This document shows, piece by piece, positions 27,719 to 36,361 of a DNA stretch of 64,000 nucleotides (its first letter is position 1; the number at the start of each line of letters is the position of its first letter). This DNA is from Ancylobacter dichloromethanicus (GTDB lineage: Bacteria; Pseudomonadota; Alphaproteobacteria; Rhizobiales; Xanthobacteraceae), in the NCBI RefSeq assembly GCF_018390645.1, contig NZ_JAHBGC010000005.1, positions 259,713 through 323,712 on the forward strand, in the 5' to 3' direction. The translations under genes were made by a program, and so were the position numbers. Under the pieces are notes generated by a model. It was not told the DNA's origin. It did not search any database and was given only the letters and a program-made list of their open reading frames with translations.

Positions 27719-28623
27719 CCCGCTGGACCGGAGTATTCCCCGCCGTCACCACCAAGCTGAAGGAGGATGAGAGCCTCGACCTCGCCGCCACCCAGGCGAG
27801 CCTCGACCGGCTGATCGCCAGCGGCGTGTCGGGGGTCATCGTGCTGCCGATGCTGGGCGAGAACGCCTCGCTCACCGCCGCCGAGCGCGAGAGCGTCATC
27901 CTTGCCGCTAAGGAAGTCGTGGCCGGGCGCGTGCCGCTGCTCTCCGGCCTCGCCCATGTCGGCATGGCCGAGGCGCTGGCCGCCGCCCGCCACTACGAGA
28001 AGCTGGGCGCCGAAGGGCTGATGGCCTTCCCCTCCATCGCCTACAAGAGCGACCCGCGCGAGACGGCGGCCTGGTACCGCACGCTCGGCACCGGCTGCGG
28101 CCTGCCGATCATGGTCTACAACAACCCGATCGCCTATGGCGTCGACGTCACCCCGGCCATCCTCAACGACCTCGCCGACGTGAAGACCATCGTCTGCATC
28201 AAGGAGGAGACCGGCGACATCCGCCGCGTCACCGACCTCTACAATGAGTGCGGCGACCGCTTCTCGGTGTTCTGCGGCGTCGACGACCTGCTGCTGGAAA
28301 GCGCCGCGCTCGGCGTCACCGGCTGGGTGTCGGGCATGACCAATGCCTGGCCGGCGGAATGCGTCGCGCTGTTCAATCTATGCAAGGCGGGCCGGTTCGA
28401 GGAGGCGCGCGCGCTCTACCGCATCCTCACCCCGGCCTTCCATCTCGATACCGATGTGAAGCTGGTGCAGTACATCAAGCTGGCGGAGAAGGTGACCTAT
28501 GGCGCGCCGGAATGGGTGCGCGCCCCGCGCCTGCCGCTGATCGGCGCCGAGCGCGAGCGGGTGCTCGGCGTTCTCGAGGCGACGGCGAGGGCGCTCGCCA
28601 TCGCCTCGCGGTCGGCAGCCTGA
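27715..28623 (+). CDS. Dihydrodipicolinate synthase/N-acetylneuraminate lyase family protein
   Basis: 302 residues of a (beta/alpha)8 class I lyase. The Schiff-base Lys is in IVCIKEETGD, the partner Tyr in MVYNNPIAYGVD, and the pyruvate-binding GENASLT replaces the usual GTTGE. This family includes the deaminating 1-pyrroline-4-hydroxy-2-carboxylate deaminase (HypD), which follows D-hydroxyproline oxidation. With the epimerase and DadA-like neighbours that role is attractive, but an aldolase role on the product of the B12 protein is equally possible. Confidence 0.83.
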   Translation: MTRWTGVFPAVTTKLKEDESLDLAATQASLDRLIASGVSGVIVLPMLGENASLTAAERESVILAAKEVVAGRVPLLSGLAHVGMAEALAAARHYEKLGAEGLMAFPSIAYKSDPRETAAWYRTLGTGCGLPIMVYNNPIAYGVDVTPAILNDLADVKTIVCIKEETGDIRRVTDLYNECGDRFSVFCGVDDLLLESAALGVTGWVSGMTNAWPAECVALFNLCKAGRFEEARALYRILTPAFHLDTDVKLVQYIKLAEKVTYGAPEWVRAPRLPLIGAERERVLGVLEATARALAIASRSAA

Positions 28624-28634
28624 GGGGGGGAACG

Positions 28635-29684
28635 ATGCGCTTCAGCCGGATGATCAATGTCGTCGGGGCTCATGCCGCCGGCGAACTCAACGAGGTCATC
28701 ACCGGGGGCGTGCGCGACGTTCCCGGCAAGACCATGTTCGAGAAGATGCAGTATGTGCAGGCGCACCGCGACGAGCTGCGCCGGTTCCTGCTCAACGAGC
28801 CGCGCGGGCGGGTCTCGCAATGCGTCAACCTGGTGCTGCCGCCGACCACGCCGGAGGCCGATGCCGGCTTCGTCATCATCGAATCCGACTATTACGTGCC
28901 GATGTCCGGCACCAACACCATCTGCACCGTCACCGTGCTGCTGGAGACCGGCATGATTCCGATGCAGGAGCCGGTCACCCATCTGGTGATGGAGGCGCCG
29001 GCCGGGCTGGTGAAGGTCTCGGCCGAGTGCCGCGACGGCAAATGCGTGAACGTGACCTTCGACAACGTGCCCGGCTTCGTCTTCGCGCTCGACGCCGAGG
29101 TGGATGTGCCGGGCCTCGGCGCCATCCGCGTCGATGTCGCCTATGGCGGGATGATCTACGCCATCGTCGACGCGGCGAGCCTGGGCTATGCGCTCGATCT
29201 GAAGGAGGCCGGCGAACTGGTCGAGGTCGGCGAGCGCATCAAGAAGGCGGCGGCCGAGCAGGTGCCCTGCGTGCACCCGGAGAACCCGGATATCCATACC
29301 ATCAACCAGACCCTGTTCGCCGGGCCGCTGGAGCGCACCGCCGACGGTCTCACCTCGAAGAACACCGTCATCGTCTCGCCCGGCCGGCACGACCGTTCGC
29401 CCTGCGGCACCGGCACCTGCGCGCGCATGGCGGCGCTGCACGCGCGCGGGCTGCTGAAGGTGGGCGAGACCTTCCGGCACCGCTCGCTGATCGGCACCGA
29501 ATTCATCGGCAGGCTGCGCGGCACCACCGAGCTTGCCGGCCGGCCGGCGGTGCTGCCGACCATCACCGGGCCGGGCTGGATCACCGCCTTCCATCAATAT
29601 GTGCTCGACCCGACCGACCCGTTCCCGGACGGTTACCGGCTGGGCGACACCTGGCCGGGCTACACCGGCGAGCAGCCGATCTGA
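28635..29684 (+). CDS. Proline racemase family protein with Ser/Cys active site
   Basis: 349 residues. The second active-site Cys is kept (C257 in RSPCGTGTCA), but the first is Ser91 in VPMSGTNTI where the paralog 4 kb upstream has MCGHG. Changes at these positions are known to turn racemases into dehydratases or to alter their substrate; classical trans-3-hydroxyproline dehydratases change the second Cys to Thr instead, so this is a different variant. About 15 residues longer at the C-terminus (ending GYRLGDTWPGYTGEQPI) than the paralog. Start ATG follows a GGGGGG tract. Confidence 0.82.
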   Translation: MRFSRMINVVGAHAAGELNEVITGGVRDVPGKTMFEKMQYVQAHRDELRRFLLNEPRGRVSQCVNLVLPPTTPEADAGFVIIESDYYVPMSGTNTICTVTVLLETGMIPMQEPVTHLVMEAPAGLVKVSAECRDGKCVNVTFDNVPGFVFALDAEVDVPGLGAIRVDVAYGGMIYAIVDAASLGYALDLKEAGELVEVGERIKKAAAEQVPCVHPENPDIHTINQTLFAGPLERTADGLTSKNTVIVSPGRHDRSPCGTGTCARMAALHARGLLKVGETFRHRSLIGTEFIGRLRGTTELAGRPAVLPTITGPGWITAFHQYVLDPTDPFPDGYRLGDTWPGYTGEQPI

Positions 29685-29693
29685 GGACGGGCC

Positions 29694-30494
29694 ATGCCGC
29701 TGCTGACCACCTCCGACGGCTGCCGCGTGCATTACCAGACGCGCGGCAGCGGCCCCCCGGTGGTGCTGGTTCCCGGGCTGGGCGGCGACGGGCGCTTCTG
29801 GGAGCCGGTGGCCGAGCGGCTGGAGGCGCGCTTCCGGCTGATTCTGGTCGACCATCGCGGCGCCGGGCGCAGCGACCGGCCGGAGGGGCCCTACACGATC
29901 GGGCGCATCGCCCGCGACGTCGCGGAGATCCTGGACGCCGAGGGGTGCGAACGCGCCCATCTGGTCGGCCATTCCACCGGCGGCGCGGTGGTGCAGACGC
30001 TTGCCCTCGACAGCGCCGCGCGGGTCGATCGCCTCGTCGTCTCGGGAAGCTGGCCCGGCCCGGATGCGCGTTTCCGCGCCCTGTTCGAGGCCCGGCTGGC
30101 GCTTCTGGAAGCCGGTCGGCCGGACATCTACCAGGCCTTCACCCATGTGCTGGGCTATGACGCGGAATGGCTCGCCGCGCATGAGGCCGAGCTGGAGATC
30201 GCCACCGGCCGGGCGGCGCAGGCGCTGGCGCCGCTGGCGGTGACCGCCGCCCGGATCCGCATGCTGCTCGCCTTCGACCGCGCGGCGGAGCTTGGCCGCA
30301 TCGGCGCGCCGACCCTGGTGCTGGGGGCGCGCGACGACGCGATGATCCTGTTCGCGCAGTCCGAACGCCTCGCGCGCGGGATTCCCGGCGCCACGCTTGC
30401 CGCGTTCGAGGGCGGGCATTTCTACCCGCGCACCCGCGCCGGGCCGTTCGCCGCCCGGGTCGCGGGCTTCCTGTCCGGCGCGGCGGCCGGCTGA
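29694..30494 (+). CDS. Alpha/beta hydrolase
   Basis: 266 residues. The oxyanion region VVLVPGLGGDGRFW, nucleophile elbow GHSTGG (Ser at about 98), the acid in LVLGARDDAM and the His in EGGHFYP form a complete triad. It resembles 3-oxoadipate enol-lactonase type hydrolases. Last enzyme of the catabolic operon, nine bases after the racemase-like gene, so a lactone, ester or amide intermediate is likely in the pathway. Confidence 0.85.
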   Translation: MPLLTTSDGCRVHYQTRGSGPPVVLVPGLGGDGRFWEPVAERLEARFRLILVDHRGAGRSDRPEGPYTIGRIARDVAEILDAEGCERAHLVGHSTGGAVVQTLALDSAARVDRLVVSGSWPGPDARFRALFEARLALLEAGRPDIYQAFTHVLGYDAEWLAAHEAELEIATGRAAQALAPLAVTAARIRMLLAFDRAAELGRIGAPTLVLGARDDAMILFAQSERLARGIPGATLAAFEGGHFYPRTRAGPFAARVAGFLSGAAAG

Positions 30495-30623
30495 GGCGGT
30501 CAGGCGACGCGACAGGGCAAGAATGCCCATGGCGTCAATCGGGTCTGGCCCGGGGCCATGCGATTCCGCTAGGGTGGGCGGTATCGCTCGACGCCCGCCC
30601 GACCTGCCAGACCGCGTGACCCG

Positions 30624-31709
30624 ATGAACGACGCCTTCGTGACCTTCGAGAAAGTCCGCAAGACCTATGACGGGCGCACGCTCGTCGTCTCCGACCTCGA
30701 TCTCGTCATCGCCCGCGGCGAGTTCCTGACCATGCTCGGCCCCTCGGGCTCGGGCAAGACCACCTGCCTGATGATGCTGGCCGGCTTCGAGCGGCCGACG
30801 GCGGGGCGCATCACGCTCGGCGGCCGGCCGATCGACGGCGTGCCGCCGCACAAGCGCGACATCGGCGTGGTGTTCCAGAACTACGCCCTGTTTCCCCACA
30901 TGACGGTGGTGGAGAACGTCGCCTTTCCGCTCAGCGTGCGGAAGCTGTCGGCGGCGGCGGCGGACCGCAAGGCCCGCGCCGCGCTCGGCATGGTGCATCT
31001 GCAGCATCTGGCCGACCGCCGGCCCAGCCAGCTTTCCGGCGGCCAGCAGCAGCGCGTGGCGCTGGCCCGCGCGCTGGTGTTCGAGCCGGTGCTGATCCTG
31101 ATGGACGAGCCGCTCGGCGCGCTGGACAAGCAGCTGCGCGAAGCCATGCAGTACGAGATCAAGCACCTGCATGAGCGGCTGGGCGTGACCATCGTCTATG
31201 TCACCCACGACCAGAGCGAGGCGCTGACCATGTCCGACCGGGTGGCGGTGTTCAACGAGGGCCGGATCCAGCAGCTCTCGACGCCGAAGGAACTGTATGA
31301 GCGCCCGCAGAACGCCTTCGTCGCCGGCTTCATCGGCGAGAACAACCGGGTCGACGGCACGCTGAAGCGCCTGGCGGGCGGCGATTGCGAGGTGGAGACG
31401 GCGGCCGGGCCGCTGCGCTGCGAGGCGATCGGCGATCGCAGCCCCGGGGCCCGCAAGCTGATCTCGATCCGTCCCGAGCGCGTGCGCATCGTCGCCGACG
31501 GGGCGGCCTATGCGAATGTGATGCCGGCCAGGGTGGAGGAGGTGATCTATCATGGCGACCACCTCCGGCTGCGGCTGTCGACCATGAAGGTCGACGACTT
31601 CATCGCCAAGGTACCCAATGCCGAAAGCGGCCACAGCTTCGCCGCCGGCCAGGAACTGCGGATCGGCTTCAACACCGCCGATTGCCTGGCGCTGGACGCG
31701 CCGGGCTGA
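30624..31709 (+). CDS. ABC transporter ATP-binding protein, PotA-like
   Basis: 361 residues. Walker [11 protein letters not shown]-loop [14 protein letters not shown], signature [15 protein letters not shown], Walker [13 protein letters not shown] and H-loop [10 protein letters not shown], then a TOBE domain in the last 110 residues. It belongs to the polyamine/opine/iron(III) importer class. There is a 129-base gap after the hydrolase gene with a small GGGCA-AGAA-TGCCC hairpin, so a separate promoter is possible. No clear ribosome site before the ATG. Confidence 0.88.
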   Translation: MNDAFVTFEKVRKTYDGRTLVVSDLDLVIARGEFLTMLGPSGSGKTTCLMMLAGFERPTAGRITLGGRPIDGVPPHKRDIGVVFQNYALFPHMTVVENVAFPLSVRKLSAAAADRKARAALGMVHLQHLADRRPSQLSGGQQQRVALARALVFEPVLILMDEPLGALDKQLREAMQYEIKHLHERLGVTIVYVTHDQSEALTMSDRVAVFNEGRIQQLSTPKELYERPQNAFVAGFIGENNRVDGTLKRLAGGDCEVETAAGPLRCEAIGDRSPGARKLISIRPERVRIVADGAAYANVMPARVEEVIYHGDHLRLRLSTMKVDDFIAKVPNAESGHSFAAGQELRIGFNTADCLALDAPG

Positions 31710-31805
31710 CGGTTTCGGGGCGTGCAAGCCGACGAGACGTGCGAGCTGAAGAGACGTGCCGCAAGACGACGAGACTGCCGCAAGACAACAAACGAGGGAA
31801 CGAGC

Positions 31806-32861
31806 ATGAACAGCACTATCGGACGACTGATCCTTTCCGCCGGCGTCGCCGCCGGCCTCTCGCTCGCGGCCGGCACCGCGATGGCGCGCGACCTGACCGT
31901 GGTGGGATGGGGCGGCGCGGCGCAGGCGGAGCAGAACAAGGCGATGTTCCAGCCCTATGTGAAGGACACCGGCAACCCGCTGGTGCAGGACAGCTGGAAT
32001 GGCGGCATCGGCGTGCTGCGCACCAAGGCGCAGGGCGATTCGACCTGGGACGTGGTGCAGGTGGAGGCGGACGAGCTGGTGCTCGGCTGCGAGGAAGGCC
32101 TCTACGCCCGGCTCGACTGGGCCAAGCTGGGCAACAAGGACCAGTACCTGCCGGGCATGGCCGATGAATGCGGCGTCGGCACCTTCGTCTGGTCGACCGC
32201 GCTCGCCTATGACAAGTCGAAGCTCGGCGAGGACGGGCCGAAGAGCTGGGCCGACTTCTTCGACACCAAGAAATTCCCCGGCAAGCGCTCGCTGCGCCGC
32301 GGCCCGCGCCAGTCGCTGGAATTCGCGCTGATGGCTGACGGCGTGGCGCCGGGCGACATCTACAAGCTGCTGGCGACCAAGGAAGGTGTCGACCGCGCCT
32401 TCAAGAAGCTCGACACCATCAAGAAGGACATCGTGTGGTGGGAAGCCGGCTCGCAGCCGGTGCAGCTGCTCCAGTCCGGCGAAGTGGTGATGACCAGCGT
32501 CTATAACGGGCGCGTCTTCGCCGCCAACAATACCGAGAAGACTAATTTCGCCCTCGCCTGGCCGGCGGGCTTCATCTACCAGGTCGACAGCTGGGTCATC
32601 CTCGCCAATTCACCGAACAAGGACCAGGCGGAGGGGTTCCTGAAGTTCATCCAGACGCCGGCCCGCCAGCAGGACGTCGCCAACGTGCTGGCCTATGGCC
32701 CGACGCTGAAGGACTCCACCGGCCAGATCGCGCCCAATGTCCTGCCCTATCTGCCGACCGCGCCGGGCGTCATCGAGCACGGCGTCAGCTTCGACACCAG
32801 CTTCTGGGTCGACAATATCGAGGCGCTGAACGAGCGCTTCAACGCCTGGGCGGTGAACTGA
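31806..32861 (+). CDS. ABC transporter substrate-binding protein, PotD-like
   Basis: 351 residues. Signal peptide (1-28, ending LAAGTAMARD), then DLTVVGWGGAAQAEQNKAMF and DVVQVEADELVLGCEEGL, typical of the spermidine/putrescine/opine binding-protein class (SBP_bac_8). GAGGGAACGAGC precedes the ATG. Polyamine specificity is not assured; many relatives bind opines or amino-acid derivatives. Confidence 0.86.
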   Translation: MNSTIGRLILSAGVAAGLSLAAGTAMARDLTVVGWGGAAQAEQNKAMFQPYVKDTGNPLVQDSWNGGIGVLRTKAQGDSTWDVVQVEADELVLGCEEGLYARLDWAKLGNKDQYLPGMADECGVGTFVWSTALAYDKSKLGEDGPKSWADFFDTKKFPGKRSLRRGPRQSLEFALMADGVAPGDIYKLLATKEGVDRAFKKLDTIKKDIVWWEAGSQPVQLLQSGEVVMTSVYNGRVFAANNTEKTNFALAWPAGFIYQVDSWVILANSPNKDQAEGFLKFIQTPARQQDVANVLAYGPTLKDSTGQIAPNVLPYLPTAPGVIEHGVSFDTSFWVDNIEALNERFNAWAVN

Positions 32862-32888
32862 CGGTGGCGGCGTGATCGGCGGCGCCCG

Positions 32889-34136
32889 ATGGCGGGGATG
32901 AGGATGGCAGGCGAGGCCCGGGACATGCGCGCATCGCTGCGCCGGGCCGAGCGCGCGCGCACGCTACGCGGGCTCGGCCTCGCGCTGCCGCTCATCCTGT
33001 TCACCTTCGTGTTCTTCCTGCTGCCGATCGCCGGCATGCTGGTGAAGAGCGTGCAGAACGGGCCGATGCCGGACATCCTGCCGCAGACCTCGGCGCTGCT
33101 GCAGCCCTGGCGCGCCACCGAGCCGCGCACGCTCCCCGACGAGGCGGTGTTCGCCGCCTTCGCCGAGGAGTTGCGCACGGCGGCGCGGAACCGCACCCTG
33201 CCGGAGCTGGCCAGCCGGCTCAACTTCGAGAATGCCGGCTATCGTTCGCTGCTGATGGCGACCGCGCGCCGGCTTCCCGAGACGCCGGCGGGCAGCTGGC
33301 GGGACACGCTGGTCGGGCTCAACCCGCAATGGGGCGAGGTGGCGATCTGGGCGGCGCTGGGGCGGGCCTCGCCGCGGCTCACCGAGGGCTACCTGCTGGC
33401 CGCGCTCGACCATCGGCGCGACGACAACGACAATGTGCAGCCGATCGACCCGAGCCGGGCGGTCTATGTGGCGGCGCTGACGCGCACGCTCGAAATCAGC
33501 GCCATCGTCACCTTCCTCTGCCTGGTGCTGGCCTATCCGCTGGCCTACCGGCTGGCGACGCTGCCGGAATCCACCGCCAACCTGCTCATGATCCTGGTGC
33601 TGCTGCCGTTCTGGACCTCGCTATTGGTGCGCACCGCGAGCTGGCTGGTGATTCTCCAGCGCGAGGGCCCGCTCAACGAGGCGCTGCAATGGCTCGGCGT
33701 GATCGGGCAGCCGCTGGACCTGGTGTTCAACCGCCCCGGCGTGCTGATCGCCATGACCCATGTGCTGCTGCCCTTCATGGTGCTGCCGATCTATTCGGTG
33801 ATGAAGGGCATTCCGCCCAACTACATGCGGGCGGCGACCTCGCTCGGCGCGCCGTTCTTCACCGCCTTCCGCCGGGTGTATCTGCCGCTGTCGCTGCCGG
33901 GGGTCACCGCGGGCTGCCTGCTCGTGTTCATCCTGTCCATCGGCTACTACATCACGCCATTGCTGATCGGCGGGCCGAACGACCAGATGGTCAGCGCGCT
34001 GATCGCCTTCCTGACGCTGCAGACGCTCAACTGGGGGCTGGCGGCGGCGCTGGGCGCGGTGCTGCTGGTGATCACCGTCGCGCTCTATCTCGTCTATACG
34101 CGCGTCGTCGGCACCGACGGCATGAAGCTGGGCTGA
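32889..34136 (+). CDS. ABC transporter permease, PotB-like, with long periplasmic insert
   Basis: 415 residues, over 100 longer than E. coli PotB. The first membrane helix (LPLILFTFVFFLLPIAGMLV, about 37-56) is followed by some 135 hydrophilic residues before the permease core starts at AALTRTLEISAIVTFLCLVLAY. The EAA loop YMRAATSLGAPFFTAFRRVYLP is near 315. Long versions of this kind are known in rhizobial Pot-type systems. Several in-frame ATGs near the start leave the exact beginning open. Confidence 0.85.
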   Translation: MAGMRMAGEARDMRASLRRAERARTLRGLGLALPLILFTFVFFLLPIAGMLVKSVQNGPMPDILPQTSALLQPWRATEPRTLPDEAVFAAFAEELRTAARNRTLPELASRLNFENAGYRSLLMATARRLPETPAGSWRDTLVGLNPQWGEVAIWAALGRASPRLTEGYLLAALDHRRDDNDNVQPIDPSRAVYVAALTRTLEISAIVTFLCLVLAYPLAYRLATLPESTANLLMILVLLPFWTSLLVRTASWLVILQREGPLNEALQWLGVIGQPLDLVFNRPGVLIAMTHVLLPFMVLPIYSVMKGIPPNYMRAATSLGAPFFTAFRRVYLPLSLPGVTAGCLLVFILSIGYYITPLLIGGPNDQMVSALIAFLTLQTLNWGLAAALGAVLLVITVALYLVYTRVVGTDGMKLG

Positions 34137-34140
34137 CGCC

Positions 34141-34941
34141 ATGGGAGAGCGAATCCGCGCCATCGTCCTGTGGAGCTTCAGCGCGCTGGTGCTCGCCTTC
34201 CTGGTGCTGCCGCTGCTGGTGATCCTGCCGATCTCGTTCTCCTCGGCCAGCTTTCTCAGTCTGCCGATCCCCGGCGTCTCGCTGCGCTGGTACGAGACGC
34301 TGCTGACCAGCCCGGCGTGGGGCCGGGCGATCCTCAACAGCTTCATCGTCGGCGCCATCGCCACCGTCATCGCGGTCACGCTCGGCACGCTGGCGGCGCT
34401 GGGGCTGCACCGCAACGCGTTCCGCGGCAAGGCGCTGCTGATGGGCGTGCTGATCTCGCCGATGATCGTGCCGATCGTGATCGTGGCGCTGGGCAGCTAT
34501 TTCTTCTACGCCCCGCTCGGGCTGTCCTCCTCGCTGCTGGGCCTCGGCCTTGCCCATGCGGCGCTCGGGGCGCCCTTCGTGCTGGTCACCGTCAGCGCCA
34601 CGCTGACCGGCTTCGACCCCAATTTCGCCCGTGCCGCGGCGAGCCTCGGCGCGGCGCCGCTGACCGCGTTCCGCCGCGTGACCTTGCCGATCATCGCGCC
34701 GGGGGTGATCTCCGGCGCGCTGTTCGCCTTCGTGACCTCGTTCGACGAGGTGGTGGTGGCGCTGTTCCTGACCGGACCGCTGCAACGCACCCTGCCGCGC
34801 CAGATGTTCGACGGCATTCGCGAGAACATCAGCCCGACCATCCTCGCCGCCGCGACCTTGCTGATCCTGTTCGCGGCGGGGCTGCTGCTCACTGCCGAAC
34901 TGCTGCGCCGGCGCAGCGTGAGGCTGCGCGGCATCCGCTGA
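34141..34941 (+). CDS. ABC transporter permease, PotC-like
   Basis: 266 residues with six membrane segments and the EAA loop NFARAAASLGAAPLTAFRRV. It completes the Pot-type importer, starting four bases after PotB. Its place at the end of the catabolic island suggests the two transporters flanking the enzymes take up the same or related compounds. Confidence 0.87.
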   Translation: MGERIRAIVLWSFSALVLAFLVLPLLVILPISFSSASFLSLPIPGVSLRWYETLLTSPAWGRAILNSFIVGAIATVIAVTLGTLAALGLHRNAFRGKALLMGVLISPMIVPIVIVALGSYFFYAPLGLSSSLLGLGLAHAALGAPFVLVTVSATLTGFDPNFARAAASLGAAPLTAFRRVTLPIIAPGVISGALFAFVTSFDEVVVALFLTGPLQRTLPRQMFDGIRENISPTILAAATLLILFAAGLLLTAELLRRRSVRLRGIR

Positions 34942-35379
34942 ACGGGCGTCGGCGGCGCGGTTCCGGCCCGCGGCCGCGCGATACCACCCTGGCGCCGCAT
35001 TTACGTGGAACCGAGGGTGAAGGAAGCGTGGGGACACCGTTTGCGCCGCGCGGCGGCGGTCCCATGCCCGGCGAGCGGGCTTTCATTACCGATCTGTCCC
35101 GGCGCCGATCGAACGTCCGGAATTCACGATGAGGGTCTAGAGCATTTTCCGCGAAAGTCGACAGACTTTCGCGACGCGAAAATGCTCCAGCTTATTGATT
35201 ACAGAGCACTTTCCTTTGGATGACCGACAGCGGTCTGCCGGCCGCGTTGGTGCGGCCGCACGGCTGGCGACGGAACGACGAGAAATTCACAGTCATCGGT
35301 CCAATCGTTGCGGCCGGTGGCAAGGGGCGGCGCCCGATGAAGATGCGCACTGTGTTGACGCCGTAGCGCGACGATAACT
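34942..35379. other. Gene-free stretch containing a dispersed palindrome
   Basis: 438 bases between the PotC-like gene and a convergent LysR gene. No coding frame is convincing. It holds the hairpin at 35140-35187, described separately, and a further AGAGCACTTTCC half-element at 35203-35214 that resembles one arm of another dispersed palindrome. It may terminate both flanking units. Confidence 0.5.
35140..35187. repeat. Dispersed palindromic element, long hairpin
   Basis: GAGCATTTTC (35140-35149) pairs with GAAAATGCTC (35178-35187), and inside it GCGAAAGTC (35151-35159) pairs perfectly with GACTTTCGC (35164-35172). The outer arm is shared with the element at 14681-14730 (GCATTTTC/GAAAATGC), so the two belong to one mosaic repeat family. 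Confidence 0.75.
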
Positions 35380-36276
35380 TCAGCCGGGCTGAGGCAGCGA
35401 GTTGCCTCCGAAGGCCTCGACAAGATGATCGAACAGCGCCCCGACACGCGGCAGGCGACGCAGATTTTCATGCGTCACGATCCAGGTCGGCAATTCGGGA
35501 AGCGCGATATCGGGCAGGACGCGCTCGAGATCGGGATAGCGCAGCGCCGCCGGGACCTGCGCCACCGCAATGCCGAGGCCGGCGCGTGCGAGCGCGAATT
35601 GCGCCGGATGGCTGTCGGTCCGCGCGATCCAGCGGATGCCGGCAGGGTCGCCGATCCGCGCGGCGACGGCCAGATCGCCGCGGTTGCGGTCCGGCCCGAT
35701 GAACAGATGGTCGGCGATCTCGGCCCTGGAGGCGGGTCGCCCATGGATTTCGAGATAATCGCGACTCGCGAACAGGCCGAGCGGGATCGACGGCACCTTC
35801 TTCGCCACGAGCGCGGCTTGTTCCGGCGGACGCATCCGCACCGCCACATCCACCTGCTGGTCGAGCAGGTCGGCACTGGCATTGCTCAGCTCGAACTCGA
35901 CCGTGAGGTGGGGATGCCTGTCGCGCAGGCTGCGAAGCATCGGCGGCAGGACCTCCAGACCCACGAAGTCGGAGACGCTGAGCCGAACCCGGCCGGCGAC
36001 GGCGCCTGAATCGGCGGATGCCGCCCGCAGCATGGCTTCCGACGCATGCGCCATGGCGCGCGCCGGCGCGGCCATGGCTTCGGCTGTCGGGGTCGGGACC
36101 AAGCCATGCACGGAACGGGTGAACAGCGTCGTCCCCAATGCCGCCTCCAGCCCCTCTATGCGCGCGCGCACCGTGGGCTGGGACAAGCCCAGCCGCCGCG
36201 CTGCGGCCGACAGGCTGCCGGTCTCCACAACCGCCAGGAAAGCGCGCTGATCGTCCCATTCGACATTCCGGTTCAT
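35380..36276 (-). CDS. LysR-family transcriptional regulator
   Basis: 298 residues from the ATG at 36276. The winged helix has WDDQRAFLAVVETGSLSAAA, RRLGLSQPTVRARIEGLEAA and FTRSVHGLVPTPTA, followed by a GcvA/CrgA-type effector domain (RVRLSVSDFVGLEVLPPMLR). An upstream in-frame start at 36318 adds 14 residues. It is divergent from the NAD(P)-binding oxidoreductase gene, 85 bases apart, and likely controls it. Confidence 0.88.
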   Translation of the reverse strand: MNRNVEWDDQRAFLAVVETGSLSAAARRLGLSQPTVRARIEGLEAALGTTLFTRSVHGLVPTPTAEAMAAPARAMAHASEAMLRAASADSGAVAGRVRLSVSDFVGLEVLPPMLRSLRDRHPHLTVEFELSNASADLLDQQVDVAVRMRPPEQAALVAKKVPSIPLGLFASRDYLEIHGRPASRAEIADHLFIGPDRNRGDLAVAARIGDPAGIRWIARTDSHPAQFALARAGLGIAVAQVPAALRYPDLERVLPDIALPELPTWIVTHENLRRLPRVGALFDHLVEAFGGNSLPQPG

Positions 36277-36361
36277 AAATTTCTTATAGGCTGATGGGGG
36301 ATTAACGACAATTTTCATGTGAGCCGATCGGGCCGATCTTCGTTTCGAAAGGAGATCACCG

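Noticed and set aside
28497..31727. 1076-codon minus-strand frame opposite several operon genes
   Set aside because: Same reason; it spans several unrelated plus-strand genes and their gaps.
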